Shown here: piece after piece, positions 18,801 to 27,587 of the stretch | How positions within the stretch are numbered: position 1 is the stretch's first letter | Layout of the letters: the number at the start of each line of letters is the position of its first letter | From: Streptomyces sp. CB01201 | GTDB lineage: Bacteria; Actinomycetota; Actinomycetes; Streptomycetales; Streptomycetaceae | Length of the DNA stretch: 64,000 nucleotides | Direction of reading: 5' to 3' | NCBI RefSeq assembly: GCF_002803085.1 | Contig: NZ_NNBJ01000007.1 | Location: 338,110 to 402,109 of the forward strand | The notes under the pieces: model-generated | The model's input: only the letters and a program-made list of their open reading frames with translations | Database searches by the model: none | What the model was told of the DNA's origin: nothing | Translations under genes and position numbers: made by a program

Positions 18801-20726
18801 GTGCCGCTGCTTACCCGTATCAGGGGACCGCGCGATCTTGACCGGCTCAGCCCGGAGCAGCTCGACCAGCTGGCGGCAGAGATCCGGACCTTCCTGGTGG
18901 ACGCGGTCTCCAAGACCGGCGGACACCTCGGTCCGAACCTCGGCGTGGTGGAACTGACCATCGCGCTGCACCGCGTTTTCGAATCGCCCCGGGACCGGGT
19001 CCTGTGGGACACCGGACACCAGAGCTACGTCCACAAGCTGCTCACCGGGCGGCAGGACTTCTCCAAGCTGAAGATGAAGGGCGGTCTGTCCGGCTACCCG
19101 GCACGCGCCGAGTCGGACCACGACGTCATCGAGAACAGCCACGCCTCGACCGTCCTCGGCTGGGCCGACGGCCTCGCCAAGGCGAACGAGGTGCTGAAGA
19201 AGGACGACCACGTGGTGGCCGTCATCGGCGACGGCGCCCTCACCGGCGGCATGGCCTGGGAGGCGCTGAACAACATCGCCGCCGCCAAGGACCGTCCCCT
19301 GGTGATCGTCGTCAACGACAACGAGCGCTCCTACGCGCCGACCATCGGCGGCCTCGCCAACCACCTGGCCACCCTGCGCACCACCGACGGCTACGAGCGC
19401 TTCCTGGCCAAGGGCAAGGACCTCCTGGAGCGCACCCCGGTCGTCGGCAAGCCGCTGTACGAGACCCTGCACGGCGCCAAGAAGGGCCTGAAGGACTTCA
19501 TCGCCCCGCAGGGCATGTTCGAGGACCTGGGCCTCAAGTACGTCGGCCCCATCGACGGCCATGACATCGACGCCCTGGAGTCGGCCCTCCAGCGCGCCAA
19601 GCGCTTCGGCGGTCCGGTCATCGTGCACTGCCTCACCGAGAAGGGCCGCGGCTACCAGCCGGCGCTCGCGGACGAGGCCGACCGCTTCCACGCGGTCGGC
19701 AAGATCCACCCCGACACCGGCCTGCCGGTGTCGACCTCCGGTCTCGACTGGACCTCGGTGTTCGGCGAGGAGATGGTCAAGCTCGGCAAGGAGCGCGAGG
19801 ACATCGTCGCGATCACCGCGGCCATGCTCCAGCCGGTCGGCCTCGACAAGTTCGCCAAGGCCTTCCCCGAGCGCGTCTACGACGTGGGCATCGCCGAGCA
19901 GCACGCCGCGGTCTCCGCCGCGGGCCTGGCCACCGGCGGCCTGCACCCCGTCTTCGCGGTGTACGCCACCTTCCTCAACCGCGCCTTCGACCAGGTCCTG
20001 ATGGACGTGGCCCTGCACAAGTGCGGGGTGACCTTCGTGCTCGACCGGGCCGGCGTCACCGGCACCGACGGCGCCTCCCACAACGGCATGTGGGACATGT
20101 CGATCCTCCAGGTCGTGCCGGGCCTCCGGATCGCCGCCCCGCGCGACGCCGACCAGGTCCGCGCCCAGCTGCGCGAGGCCGTCGAGGTCGAGGACGCCCC
20201 GACCGTGGTGCGCTTCTCCAAGGGCGCGGTCGGCCCCGCCGTCCAGGCGGTCGGCCGCATCGGCGGCATGGACGTGCTGCGCGAGCCCGCCGCCGGTGCC
20301 GTCCGCCCGGACGTGCTCCTGGTCTCCGTCGGCGCGCTCGCGCCGATGTGCCTGGAGATCGCCGACCTGCTCGACGCCCAGGGCATCTCGACGACCGTGG
20401 TCGACCCGCGCTGGGTCAAGCCGGTCGACGAGGCGCTCGCACCGCTCGCCGAGAAGCACCGCGTCGTGGTCACCGTCGAGGACAACAGCCGCGTGGGCGG
20501 CGTCGGTTCGGCCGTCAGCCAGGCGCTGCGCGACGCGGGCGTGGACGTCCCGCTGCGCGACTTCGGCATCCCGCCGCGCTTCCTCGACCACGCCTCGCGC
20601 GGCGAGGTCATGACCGAGATCGGTCTGACCGCGCCGGACATCGCACGTCAGGTCACCGGTCTGGTCTCCAAGCTGGACGGCCGCTACGAAGAGAGCCGCG
20701 CCGCGGTGGAGCCCGCCCGCGACTGA
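18801..20726 (+). CDS. dxs: 1-deoxy-D-xylulose-5-phosphate synthase
   Basis: First enzyme of the MEP isoprenoid pathway: condenses pyruvate with glyceraldehyde 3-phosphate using thiamine diphosphate, in the cytoplasm. GTG 18801 follows GGAGG at 18791-18795 and gives 641 residues. GHLGPNLGVVELT and the His of DTGHQSY lie in the N-terminal domain. The ThDP-magnesium motif is GDGALTGGMAWEALNN, and the transketolase-type central domain has DVGIAEQHAAVSAAGLA. The C-terminal domain is complete. Streptomyces often carry two dxs genes, so a paralogue may exist elsewhere. Confidence 0.96.
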   Translation: MPLLTRIRGPRDLDRLSPEQLDQLAAEIRTFLVDAVSKTGGHLGPNLGVVELTIALHRVFESPRDRVLWDTGHQSYVHKLLTGRQDFSKLKMKGGLSGYPARAESDHDVIENSHASTVLGWADGLAKANEVLKKDDHVVAVIGDGALTGGMAWEALNNIAAAKDRPLVIVVNDNERSYAPTIGGLANHLATLRTTDGYERFLAKGKDLLERTPVVGKPLYETLHGAKKGLKDFIAPQGMFEDLGLKYVGPIDGHDIDALESALQRAKRFGGPVIVHCLTEKGRGYQPALADEADRFHAVGKIHPDTGLPVSTSGLDWTSVFGEEMVKLGKEREDIVAITAAMLQPVGLDKFAKAFPERVYDVGIAEQHAAVSAAGLATGGLHPVFAVYATFLNRAFDQVLMDVALHKCGVTFVLDRAGVTGTDGASHNGMWDMSILQVVPGLRIAAPRDADQVRAQLREAVEVEDAPTVVRFSKGAVGPAVQAVGRIGGMDVLREPAAGAVRPDVLLVSVGALAPMCLEIADLLDAQGISTTVVDPRWVKPVDEALAPLAEKHRVVVTVEDNSRVGGVGSAVSQALRDAGVDVPLRDFGIPPRFLDHASRGEVMTEIGLTAPDIARQVTGLVSKLDGRYEESRAAVEPARD

Positions 20727-20746
20727 TCATGTGACGACGGGTCGAA

Positions 20747-20787
20747 GGGCCGGACCGATCTGCCTGTACGGGTGATTGGTCCGGCCC
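20747..20787 (+). terminator. Terminator after dxs
   Basis: GGGCCGGACC (20747-20756) pairs with GGTCCGGCCC (20778-20787), and the stem extends inward as GATC/GATT. It lies 20 bases after the dxs stop. Confidence 0.85.
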
Positions 20788-20875
20788 GTTCGCGTGAAAA
20801 ACGCGCTCAGCCCGGTACCCGTACCTCCTCCCCTCCCGATCATGGCGAGGACGATGAGCTAGCGGAGGTGCACGG

Positions 20876-22369
20876 GTGGCCAGCAGAGGTCTGTTCCGGA
20901 CCAAATCGATCGAACAGTCAATCCAGGACACAGAGGAGCCAGAACACGCGCTCAAGAAGTCCCTGTCCGCGCTCGACCTCACCGTTTTCGGGGTCGGAGT
21001 CGTCATCGGGACCGGCATCTTCGTCCTCACCGGCAAGGTCGCCAAGGAGAACGCCGGGCCCTCGGTCTCCATCGCCTTCGTGGTCGCGGGCGTGGTGTGC
21101 GCGCTCGCCGCGCTCTGCTACGCGGAGTTCGCCTCGACGCTGCCGGTGGCCGGATCGGCCTACACCTTCTCCTACGCCTCGCTCGGCGAGCTTCCGGCGT
21201 GGACCATCGGCTGGGACCTGGTGCTCGAATTCGCGCTGGGCACGGCGGTGGTGGCGGTCGGCTGGTCCGGGTACGTGCGCTCGCTCCTGGACAACGCGGG
21301 CTGGCACCTGCCCGAGGCGCTCAGCGGCCGCGACGGCGCGCACGGCTTCGGCTTCGACATCCTGGCCGCCGCCCTCGTCCTGGTGCTCACCGTCATCCTC
21401 GTGCTCGGCATGAAGCTCTCGGCCCGGGTCACCTCGGTCGTCGTCGCCATCAAGGTCGTCGTCGTCCTGATCGTGATCGTCGCGGGCGCCTTCTTCATCA
21501 CGTCCTCCAACTACTCGCCGTTCATCCCCACGGCGCAGCCGCAGAGCGCGGGCAGCGACCTCAAGGCGCCGCTCATCCAGCTGATGTCCGGGTACGCCCC
21601 CACCAACTTCGGCGTGATGGGCATCTTCACCGCAGCCTCCGTCGTCTTCTTCGCCTTCATCGGCTTCGACGTCGTGGCCACCGCCGCCGAGGAGACCAGG
21701 AACCCGCAGCGGGACATGCCGCGCGGCATCCTCGGCTCCCTGCTGATCTGCACGATCCTCTACGTGGCCGTGTCCGTCGTCGTCACCGGCATGCAGCACT
21801 ACACCGAGCTCTCGGTGGACGCGCCGCTCGCCGACGCCTTCAAGGCCGTCGGGCACCCCGTCTTCGCCGGCGTCATCAGCTTCGGCGCCGCCGTGGGCCT
21901 CACCACGGTGTGCATGATCCTGCTGCTCGGCCAGACCCGGGTGTTCTTCGCGATGAGCCGGGACGGACTGCTGCCCCGGTTCTTCTCGCACGTCCACCCG
22001 CGCTTTCGCACCCCGCACCGGCCGACCATCCTGCTCGGCGTGATCATCGCGATCGTGGCCGGCTTCACCAGCCTCAGCGAGCTCGCCGAACTGGTCAACA
22101 TCGGCACCCTGTTCGCCTTCGTCATCGTCTCGATCGGCGTCGTCATCCTGCGCCACACCCGCCCCGACCTGCCCCGCGCCTTCCGCACCCCGCTGGTGCC
22201 CTGGGTGCCCGGACTCGCGGCGGCCGCCTCGCTGTGGCTGATGATCAACCTGCCCGCGGAGACCTGGATCCGGTTCGCCGTGTGGATGGCGATCGGCATC
22301 GTCATCTACTTCGCCTACGGCCGCCGGCACAGCATCGTCGAGAAGCGCGCCGCCCGCGACGCTCCGTAA
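20876..22369 (+). CDS. APC-superfamily amino acid permease (cationic amino acid transporter type)
   Basis: Predicted amino-acid/proton symporter in the cytoplasmic membrane. GTG 20876 follows GCGGAGG. The 497-residue protein has about 12 transmembrane segments. The first carries the APC substrate-binding turn GVVIGTGIFVLTG, followed later by CYAEFASTLPVAGSAYTF and FFAFIGFDVVATAAEETRNPQRDMP, characteristic of CAT/YfnA-like carriers. Substrate is unproven. Closed on both sides by hairpins, so probably a single-gene unit. Confidence 0.92.
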   Translation: MASRGLFRTKSIEQSIQDTEEPEHALKKSLSALDLTVFGVGVVIGTGIFVLTGKVAKENAGPSVSIAFVVAGVVCALAALCYAEFASTLPVAGSAYTFSYASLGELPAWTIGWDLVLEFALGTAVVAVGWSGYVRSLLDNAGWHLPEALSGRDGAHGFGFDILAAALVLVLTVILVLGMKLSARVTSVVVAIKVVVVLIVIVAGAFFITSSNYSPFIPTAQPQSAGSDLKAPLIQLMSGYAPTNFGVMGIFTAASVVFFAFIGFDVVATAAEETRNPQRDMPRGILGSLLICTILYVAVSVVVTGMQHYTELSVDAPLADAFKAVGHPVFAGVISFGAAVGLTTVCMILLLGQTRVFFAMSRDGLLPRFFSHVHPRFRTPHRPTILLGVIIAIVAGFTSLSELAELVNIGTLFAFVIVSIGVVILRHTRPDLPRAFRTPLVPWVPGLAAAASLWLMINLPAETWIRFAVWMAIGIVIYFAYGRRHSIVEKRAARDAP

Positions 22370-22384
22370 CCGGCGCCCGGATCC

Positions 22385-22430
22385 ATGCGGCCCCCGTATG
22401 TCCGCGCGATCGGGACGTACGGGGCCGCAT
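22385..22430 (+). terminator. Long hairpin after the amino acid permease
   Basis: ATGCGGCCCC...GTA pairs with TACGGGGCCGCAT around an inner GTCC/GGAC stem, one C bulged. It ends only 12 bases before the next start codon, so it may also act in the leader of that gene. Confidence 0.75.
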
Positions 22431-22442
22431 AGGGTGGCTCGC

Positions 22443-23939
22443 ATGCTCGCCGAGCCGTCACCCTCGCTACGATCCGTGACCACGAGCGTGCTGCCGGGCC
22501 AGCGCCGCCGCACCACCGAACCGGCCGGCCCCGCCCCGGCCCCCTACTGGCGGCGGCTGCTCCCGGTCCTCGCCGTGCTCGCGCTCGTCACCCGCATCCC
22601 CTCGTTCCGGCATCCGCTGTGGAACCCCGACGAGGGCTATCTCGCCGTCCAGGCACGGCAGTTGGCGAGCGGCGGCGCCCTCTACGCCACCGTCGTCGAC
22701 CGCAAACCGCCGCTGCTGCCCTGGCTGTACGAGGCCGCGTTCGCGCTGTGCGGCGACGGCTCGCTCGGCCCGCTGCGCCTCGCCGCCGTCGCCGCCCAGC
22801 TCCTCACCGCGCTCGCGCTGGCCTCCACCGCGCGCCGCCGCTGGGGCGACCGCGCGGGCCGGGCCGCGGGCGTGCTCTATCTGCTCGTCTCGGTGGGGCT
22901 GAACCCCGAGGACGCCCAGGCCGCGACCTTCGAGGTGTTCATGCTGCCGTTCACCGCGGCCGCGGTGCGCTGCGCGGACCGCGGCCAGTGGACCCGGGCC
23001 GGCCTCGCGATCGCCGGGGCCTGCCTCACCAAGCAGACCGGCGGCGCGGCCCTGGCCCCCGTCCTGTGGCTGCTCTACCGGTACCCCTGCGGCCGCCCAA
23101 AGGCCGTGCTGCGCACGGGAGTCGGGGTGGCGTTTCCCGTCGTCGCCGCGGCCCTGCTCACCGGCCCCTCCCGCTTCCTGTTCTGGACGGTCACCGGCTC
23201 CTCGTCCTACGCCTCCTTCACCGGCTCCGAACTCCACGTGCTGGCAAGGGGGTTGACCAACGCCCTCATCCTGGCGGCGGGTTGCGCCGGGCTCCTGCCG
23301 CCGGTCGTACGGGTGCTGCGCATCGCCCGGACCGGGGCCGCCGACCTGTGGCTCTGGCTGCTCGCGTCGGCCGGTGCGGTGCTGCTCGGCTTCCACTTCT
23401 TCGGGCACTACTACCTCCAGCTCATCCCGCCCCTGGTGCTGCTCGCCACCGGCGCCCTCCAGATCCTGCCGCCGTACCGGCTCACCAGCGCCCTGCTCAC
23501 CTCGGCCTGCGCGTGCGCGCTCTTCCTGCTGTGGGGCCTGCTCGCGCCCCGCCCCGACCTCGCTCACACCGAGCGCCTCGCCGCCGCCGTCGAGGCCCGC
23601 ACCGGCCCCGCCGACCGGGTCCTGGTGTGGGGCATACACCCCGAGACGTACTGGTTGGCCGGCCGCGCCCCCGCGAGCCGCTATCTGACCGCGGGCCTGC
23701 TCACCAACTACAGCGGCGGCCGGGACGGCCCCCAGGTGGGGGAGAGGTATGGGGTCGACGGGGCCTGGCCGGTGTTCCGCGCCGAACTCGCGGGCCGCCC
23801 CCCGGCACTCGTCGTCGACGACTCGCGGGGCCTGCCCTTCGCACCCGACCACCTCCCCAGCCTGCGGCGCTTCCTCGACTCCCGGTACCAGCGCGCCGCG
23901 GTCGTGGACGGGGCCGTCTTCTACGTGCGCGCGCGCTGA
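22443..23939 (+). CDS. Membrane glycosyltransferase-like protein (GT39/ArnT-like fold)
   Basis: Probable polyprenyl-phosphate-sugar-dependent membrane glycosyltransferase. The 498-residue protein has a cytoplasmic head and roughly ten hydrophobic spans. The first external loop has WNPDEGYLAVQARQL, where the Asp-Glu pair matches the acidic catalytic site of PMT/ArnT-type enzymes, and is followed by VVDRKPPLLPWLYEAAF. A soluble C-terminal segment follows the last span. ATG 22443 is chosen because it follows AGGGTGG; a longer frame from 22398 would overlap the hairpin. Acceptor unknown. Confidence 0.75.
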   Translation: MLAEPSPSLRSVTTSVLPGQRRRTTEPAGPAPAPYWRRLLPVLAVLALVTRIPSFRHPLWNPDEGYLAVQARQLASGGALYATVVDRKPPLLPWLYEAAFALCGDGSLGPLRLAAVAAQLLTALALASTARRRWGDRAGRAAGVLYLLVSVGLNPEDAQAATFEVFMLPFTAAAVRCADRGQWTRAGLAIAGACLTKQTGGAALAPVLWLLYRYPCGRPKAVLRTGVGVAFPVVAAALLTGPSRFLFWTVTGSSSYASFTGSELHVLARGLTNALILAAGCAGLLPPVVRVLRIARTGAADLWLWLLASAGAVLLGFHFFGHYYLQLIPPLVLLATGALQILPPYRLTSALLTSACACALFLLWGLLAPRPDLAHTERLAAAVEARTGPADRVLVWGIHPETYWLAGRAPASRYLTAGLLTNYSGGRDGPQVGERYGVDGAWPVFRAELAGRPPALVVDDSRGLPFAPDHLPSLRRFLDSRYQRAAVVDGAVFYVRAR

Positions 23940-24141
23940 GCGCCGCCTCACCCGGCCGGGCGAACGCCAACGGGTGGAAGCGGGTACGCGGCGCCGGCGA
24001 CCGGAGGCGAAAAGCCGCACGTCGGGACGGAAATCCCGGGGAAATCGGGGGCCACGACCAGTGTTATGGTCGCTGAAAGTCGCTGGTTTGCTGGACCCGG
24101 ACGCGTCGCGCGGATCCGGTGGGGAAAGGTGGTCGCGGACC

Positions 24142-25293
24142 ATGGCACAGAGGTCTCGACAGGCATCGGGCGCACAGCCCGCGAGGGCCGGGGGCATCGT
24201 CACCGCACCGGTCGCCGCCACCCCCGTCGTGGTGGCCGAGGACGGCCTTCCCACGGTCACCGACTGGCTCCGGCTCGGCAAGGACGGCCGGCTCACCGCG
24301 TACGCGCCCGCCACCGAGGGCGTGGCCCGCTGGACCGAGTCCCGGCCGGGCGGCGCCTGGACCGGCCCCGAGCTGGTCGCACCGGGCAAGGGCCTCCAGG
24401 GGCACCTCTCGATCGCCCAGGGCGCCGACGGCTACGTCCACCTGACGGCGCTGCGCCACACCCCGATCGAGGACGGCGCCACCTGGACCGAGCTGGTCCA
24501 CGCGATCCAGTACCAGTCGGGCCGCCCGGTCAAGAACTGGGCCGTGGTGGGCTCCCCCTACCCGCGGCGCGACTGGAAGCTCGGCCTCAGGATGGGCCAC
24601 CCCTCGGTGGGCGTGGACTCGGGCGGCAACGCGCAGATCGTGGTGCGCAACGCCTTCGGCGGTGTCTCCGCGCGCGGCCAGGAACCGTCCGGCAAGTGGG
24701 CCGGCTGGGCCGACCTCAACGGCAACGGCGCCGACCGGTCGATATCGGTCGTCGCGTCGGCGGGCGGCCGGATGGTCATCCACGCCCCGTCCGACAACGG
24801 CATCATGCGCTTCGAACGGACCGCGGCGGACGCCAAGTTCGAGCGGATCGAGAAGCTGCCCGGCACCCCGGAGACGGCCACCGTCACCGGCCTGGAGACC
24901 GGCGAGGACGGCCGGGTCACCTTCTTCCTGCGCGACGCGAAGTCCGGCGAGGTGCGCGCCTGGCGCGGTGACGGCCCGGTCGAGTCGCTCGGCGGCAAGG
25001 GCACCGGCCCGGTCGCGGTGCTGCGCAAGGAGATCGACGGCGTCGACTGCACGGTGCTCGCCCAGCGCGACCGCGACGGGCGGCCCTCGATAGCGGCCTA
25101 CCCCACCGAGCAGGAGAGCGCCGGGGTCAGCTGGACGCCCACCGGCGAAGTCTGCGCGGGCGCCCCGGCGTTGACGCTGGACGCGCAGGGCCGCGTCGTC
25201 CTCGGCGTGTTCACCCCGGACGGCGGCCTGCGGATCACCCGCCAGCGCACCGACGAGCGGGGCCTGGCCCTGGAGGCCTGGCAGCAGGTCTGA
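24142..25293 (+). CDS. Conserved hypothetical protein, beta-propeller-like
   Basis: Not a family I can name with certainty. The 383-residue protein has no signal peptide or membrane span and consists of repeating Trp/Gly/Asp-rich blades of about 45-50 residues, such as WLRLGKDGRLTAYAP, GWADLNGNGADRSISV and VRAWRGDGPVESL. This pattern suggests a lectin-like (tachylectin/PLL) beta-propeller. ATG 24142 follows GGAAAGGTGG. Cytoplasmic location would be odd for a lectin. A strong hairpin follows. Confidence 0.7.
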   Translation: MAQRSRQASGAQPARAGGIVTAPVAATPVVVAEDGLPTVTDWLRLGKDGRLTAYAPATEGVARWTESRPGGAWTGPELVAPGKGLQGHLSIAQGADGYVHLTALRHTPIEDGATWTELVHAIQYQSGRPVKNWAVVGSPYPRRDWKLGLRMGHPSVGVDSGGNAQIVVRNAFGGVSARGQEPSGKWAGWADLNGNGADRSISVVASAGGRMVIHAPSDNGIMRFERTAADAKFERIEKLPGTPETATVTGLETGEDGRVTFFLRDAKSGEVRAWRGDGPVESLGGKGTGPVAVLRKEIDGVDCTVLAQRDRDGRPSIAAYPTEQESAGVSWTPTGEVCAGAPALTLDAQGRVVLGVFTPDGGLRITRQRTDERGLALEAWQQV

Positions 25294-25309
25294 CCCACGG
25301 CGCCCTGTG

Positions 25310-25350
25310 CGGCGAGGCCCGGAACCGACGCCCGGTTCCGGGCCTCGCCG
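25310..25350 (+). terminator. Terminator after the propeller-like gene
   Basis: A perfect 18-bp stem: CGGCGAGGCCCGGAACCG and its complement around ACGCC. It lies 16 bases after the stop. Confidence 0.9.
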
Positions 25351-25403
25351 CATTCCTGACGCCACGTCAACCATCGTGCTACTGACGGTACTTGAGCGCG
25401 AAA

Positions 25404-25429
25404 CGGCCCCGCACCGAGGTGCGGGGCCG
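25404..25429 (-). terminator. Terminator for the fadAB operon
   Basis: CGGCCCCGCACC-GA-GGTGCGGGGCCG is a perfect hairpin about 25 bases past the fadB stop. With the hairpin at 25310-25350 it makes a convergent terminator pair. Confidence 0.85.
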
Positions 25430-25454
25430 CTGTCGTGCCGTATCGGCGGGTGCG

Positions 25455-27587
25455 CTACGCGGGGACGCTCGCGACGCCCTGCGCCAGGAACTTCTTCCCG
25501 TTCACGCGCTCCGAGACGCCCTCGCGGTCCAGGTACGGCGTGATGCCGCCCAGGTGGAAGGGCCAGCCGGCGCCGGTGATCAGGCAGAGGTCGATGTCCT
25601 GGGCCTCGGCGACGACGCCCTCGTCCAGCATCAGACCGATCTCCTGCGCCACCGCGTCCAGGACGCGGTCACGGGTCTGCTCCTCGGTCAGGGCCACATC
25701 GCCCTGCTTGAGGAGGGCGGCGACCTCCGGGTCCAGCTCCGGCTTCCCGGAGTCGTACACGTAGAAGCCGCGCTTGCCGGCCTTCACGACCGCGGCCAGG
25801 TTCTCGGAGACCGTGAACCGGTCCGGGAAGGCGCGGTGGAGGGTCTCGGACACATGCAGACCGATGGCCGGGCCGACCAGCTCCAGGAGGACCAGCGGCG
25901 ACATCGGCAGACCGAGCGGCTCGACGGCCTTCTCGGCGACGGCGACCGGGGTGCCCTCGTCGATGACGTTCTGGATCTCGCCCATGAAGCGGGTCAGGAT
26001 GCGGTTCACGACGAACGCCGGGGCGTCCTTGACCAGGACCGCGGTCTTCTTCAGCTTGCGCGCCACCCCGAAGGCCGTGGCCAGCGAGACGTCGTCGGTC
26101 TGCTCACCGCGGACGATCTCCAGGAGCGGCAGGATCGCGACCGGGTTGAAGAAGTGGAAGCCGACGACCCGCTCGGGGTGCTTCAGCTTCGACGCCATCT
26201 CGGTGACCGAGAGCGAGGAGGTGTTGGTGGCGAGGATCGCGTGCGCCGGGGCGACCGCCTCGACCTCCGCGAACACCTGCTGCTTGACGCCGATCTCCTC
26301 GAAGACGGCCTCGATGACGAAGTCGGCGTCCGAGAAGCCCTCGGCCTTGTCGAGAACACCCGAGACCAGGCCCTTGAGGCGGTTGGCCTTGTCCTGGTTG
26401 ATCCGCGACTTGGCGAGCAGCTTGTCGATCTCGGCGTGGACGTACCCCACGCCCTTGTCGATGCGCTCCTGGTCGATGTCGGTCAGGACGACCGGCACTT
26501 CGAGGCGGCGCAGGAAGAGCAGGGCCAGCTGCGAGGCCATGAGGCCGGCGCCGACGACACCCACCTTCGTCACCGGGCGCGCCAGGTTCTTGTCCGGGGC
26601 GCCGGCCGGGCGCTTGGCGCGCTTCTGGACCAGGTTGAACGCGTAGATGCCGGACCGCAGTTCGCCACCCATGATCAGGTCGGCGAGCGCGCTGTCCTCG
26701 GCGTCGAAGCCGGCCTGGAGGTCGCCGTCCTTGGACGCCGCGATGATGTCCAGGGCGCGGTAGGCGGCCGGGGCCGCGCCGTGCACCTTGGAGTCGGCGA
26801 TGAAGCGGCCCTTGGCGACGGCCTGGTCCCAGCCCTCGCCGCGGTCGACCTCGGGGCGCTCGACGGTGACGTCGCCCTTGAGGACGTTCGCGGTCCAGAT
26901 GAGGGACTGCTCCAGGAAGTCGGCACCCTCGAACAGGGCGTCCGCGATGCCGAGTTCGAAGACCTGCTTGCCCTTGAGCTGGCGGTTCTGGTTCAGCGAG
27001 TTCTCGATGATGACCGAGACGGCCTTCTCGGCGCCGATCAGGTTGGGGAGCAGCGTGCAGCCGCCCCAGCCCGGGACCAGGCCGAGGAAGACCTCGGGCA
27101 GCGAGAACGCGGGCAGCGCCTTGGAGACGGTGCGGTAGGTGCAGTGCAGACCGACCTCGACACCGCCGCCCATGGCCGCGCCGTTGTAGTACGCGAAGGT
27201 CGGCACGGCCAGCGCGGAGAGGCGCTTGAAGACCTCGTGGCCGCTCTTGCCGATGGCGAGCGCGTCCTCGTGGCGCTTGAGGATCTCGACGCCCTTGAGG
27301 TCGGCGCCGACGGCGAAGATGAACGGCTTGCCCGTGACACCGGCGCCGACGATGGAGCCCTCGGCCGCCTCCTTCTCCACCTGGTCGATGGCGGCGTTCA
27401 GGTTCGCGAGCGAGCCCGGGCCGAAGGTGGTCGGCTTGGTGTGGTCGAAGCCGTTGTCGAGCGTGATGAGCGCGAAGCGCCCGGCGACGTAGGGCAGTTC
27501 GAGGTGGCGTACGTGCGCGGACGTCACGACCTCGTCCGGGAACAGCTCGGCCGCGCCCTTGAGAAGCTCAGCGGTGGTGGTGCTCAC
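25455..27587 (-). CDS. fadB: Fatty acid oxidation complex alpha subunit (enoyl-CoA hydratase / 3-hydroxyacyl-CoA dehydrogenase)
   Basis: Bifunctional beta-oxidation enzyme: hydrates 2-enoyl-CoA, then oxidises 3-hydroxyacyl-CoA with NAD. GTG 27587 follows CGGAGGCAGCAA and gives 710 residues. The crotonase domain fills about residues 1-310, with the oxyanion-type segment YNGAAMGGGVEVGLH and PEVFLGLVPGWGG. The dehydrogenase domain follows with the NAD loop VGVVGAGLMASQLA, ATNTSSLSVTEMA and VVGFHFFNPV. The start overlaps the thiolase stop by 4 bases, so the two subunits are translationally coupled. Confidence 0.95.
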   Translation of the reverse strand: MSTTTAELLKGAAELFPDEVVTSAHVRHLELPYVAGRFALITLDNGFDHTKPTTFGPGSLANLNAAIDQVEKEAAEGSIVGAGVTGKPFIFAVGADLKGVEILKRHEDALAIGKSGHEVFKRLSALAVPTFAYYNGAAMGGGVEVGLHCTYRTVSKALPAFSLPEVFLGLVPGWGGCTLLPNLIGAEKAVSVIIENSLNQNRQLKGKQVFELGIADALFEGADFLEQSLIWTANVLKGDVTVERPEVDRGEGWDQAVAKGRFIADSKVHGAAPAAYRALDIIAASKDGDLQAGFDAEDSALADLIMGGELRSGIYAFNLVQKRAKRPAGAPDKNLARPVTKVGVVGAGLMASQLALLFLRRLEVPVVLTDIDQERIDKGVGYVHAEIDKLLAKSRINQDKANRLKGLVSGVLDKAEGFSDADFVIEAVFEEIGVKQQVFAEVEAVAPAHAILATNTSSLSVTEMASKLKHPERVVGFHFFNPVAILPLLEIVRGEQTDDVSLATAFGVARKLKKTAVLVKDAPAFVVNRILTRFMGEIQNVIDEGTPVAVAEKAVEPLGLPMSPLVLLELVGPAIGLHVSETLHRAFPDRFTVSENLAAVVKAGKRGFYVYDSGKPELDPEVAALLKQGDVALTEEQTRDRVLDAVAQEIGLMLDEGVVAEAQDIDLCLITGAGWPFHLGGITPYLDREGVSERVNGKKFLAQGVASVPA

